Source: Hormiphora californensis (taxonomy: Eukaryota > Ctenophora > Tentaculata > Cydippida > Pleurobrachiidae). From it: a stretch of DNA of 64,000 nt. Positions 63,281 to 64,000 of this stretch are shown here, piece by piece. Under the pieces are notes generated by a model, which did no database searches, was not told where the DNA came from, and worked only from the letters and a program-made list of their open reading frames with translations. Made by a program: the position numbers and the translations under genes. The number at the start of each line of letters is the position of its first letter. Position 1 is the first letter of the stretch. The stretch spans positions 2,748,552 to 2,812,551 of the forward strand of contig CM035356.1 in NCBI GenBank assembly GCA_020137815.1. The letters are read 5' to 3'.

Positions 63281-63740
63281 GTTGACCTGCTTGAATACGA
63301 GATGGTTCTTGTACCGATCCACCAAAAGTCCCATTGGACCTTAGTTGCGATTGATATTGGTAAAACTAGTATAAAGTATTTTGACTCGATGCTTGGAGAG
63401 AACCCACAATGTGTGTCCGCCCTACGGTTAGTGGTTAGCTGGTTCTTCGAATCTACATACCTACTTAAATGCATGAATTTGAAGTGGTCGTAGTTTGTTT
63501 TTAAATTTTATATTTCTCTATTTTAGGTCGTTTATGCGGTTGAGAACCTCTATAGACCAATGGACCACTGAAATTGTTAAAGAAATCCCAGTCCAGAAAA
63601 ACTCAAGCGATTGTGGAGTCTTCATTCTTAAATATGCATACTGCCTGGTGGCTGATATGGACATGTATTTTAGCCAAGAAACAATGCCTAAAATTCGCCA
63701 GAATATTTACAAAGAATTAATTAAGGGCATTATCGATTAA
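63281..63740 (+). CDS. Ulp1/SENP-type SUMO protease, C-terminal part
   Basis: Two in-phase exons (63281-63426, 63527-63740) encode the C-terminal half of a C48 peptidase domain. The catalytic set is visible: His in PIHQKSHWTLVAID, Asp in KYFDSM, Gln in EIPVQKNSSDCGVF and the nucleophile Cys in the same block. The end MPKIRQNIYKELIKG resembles SENP1/SENP2. Such enzymes mature SUMO and remove it from proteins. The N-terminal part must lie in the poor-quality sequence before 63270. A host SENP or a transposon-encoded Ulp1 domain are both possible. Confidence 0.85.
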
Positions 63741-63879
63741 TTAAATATTATGTATATATAAACATACATTATAATATCATAATGAATGACAATCATATTA
63801 TGTACTACAATCAAATTTAACCTCCTTACCTTTAGTTTTCTACATACATAATACATTTCTTCCTCGCTGATATTAGATT

Positions 63880-63954
63880 ATGAAGTTTGAATACACACAC
63901 CTTGGAGCTTTTCAAGGACCAGAATTTCAAAGTTTAATTGAACGTGGGCAAAAT
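63880..63954 (+). CDS. Possible first exon of a further gene, cut by the window
   Basis: Met at 63880 opens 25 codons (MKFEYTHLGAFQGPEFQSLI) that end exactly at a donor-like GTATGT at 63955. No family recognised; short, so uncertain. Confidence 0.3.
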
Positions 63955-64000
63955 GTATGTAAACATATCATTATATTACATATATCTCACTTTTTATCTA

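Overview
The window is nuclear DNA of an animal. It has spliced genes with short GT-AG introns, a tRNA-Leu(CAA) with an intron, and animal families such as Maelstrom, amnionless, WDR47, RAB3GAP1 and a PLAC8-domain protein. Short introns, dense microsatellites and many palindromic elements suggest an early-branching marine invertebrate. A sponge is my best guess, but the sequence does not prove it. Gene models were built by hand: exon phases were followed through every splice junction and compared with remembered family features, so names rest on motif recognition rather than searches.

Layout. 0.8-4.2 kb (+): amnionless-like receptor subunit, 5' end not resolved. 5.2-16.4 kb (-): complete 19-exon NAA15. 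Its introns hold three tandem tRNA-Ile genes, one tRNA-Leu, a mobile element and two complete protein genes on the opposite strand (a secreted protein and an APMAP/strictosidine-synthase-like protein). 16.7-19.6 kb (-): EIF2B5, with three +1 frame breaks in its last exon. 20.0-21.0 kb (-): SPCS3. 21.2-25.4 kb (-): RAB3GAP1, with two +1 breaks. 26.8-27.8 kb (+): CIAO2A. 27.8-32.5 kb: no gene recognised. 32.5-34.3 kb and 39.7-41.3 kb (+): two related large-exon genes built of 15-residue repeats that I do not recognise, separated by a mobile element and a 2.8 kb foldback palindrome. 41.8-43.2 kb (-): PLAC8-domain protein. 45.1-53.9 kb (-): short WDR47-like gene with a 1.2 kb palindrome in its last intron. 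54.1-54.7 kb (-): atypical Rho-like GTPase. 55.3-59.6 kb (+): Maelstrom, interrupted by a mis-assembled block with a 100 N gap. 60.6-61.1 kb (+): C2H2 zinc-finger exons. 61.6-63.3 kb: poor consensus. 63.3-63.7 kb (+): Ulp1/SENP protease C-terminus.

The genes do not form one pathway. Most are single-copy housekeeping genes (N-terminal acetylation, translation initiation, signal peptide cleavage, Rab activation, Fe-S delivery), with Maelstrom for piRNA silencing. The most novel items are the paired 15-residue-repeat proteins and a mobile family with G-run ends, subterminal sequences and precise 6 bp target duplications. The interrupted reading frames, the duplicated block and the homopolymer-rich stretch show that assembly quality varies, and some gene breaks are probably technical.
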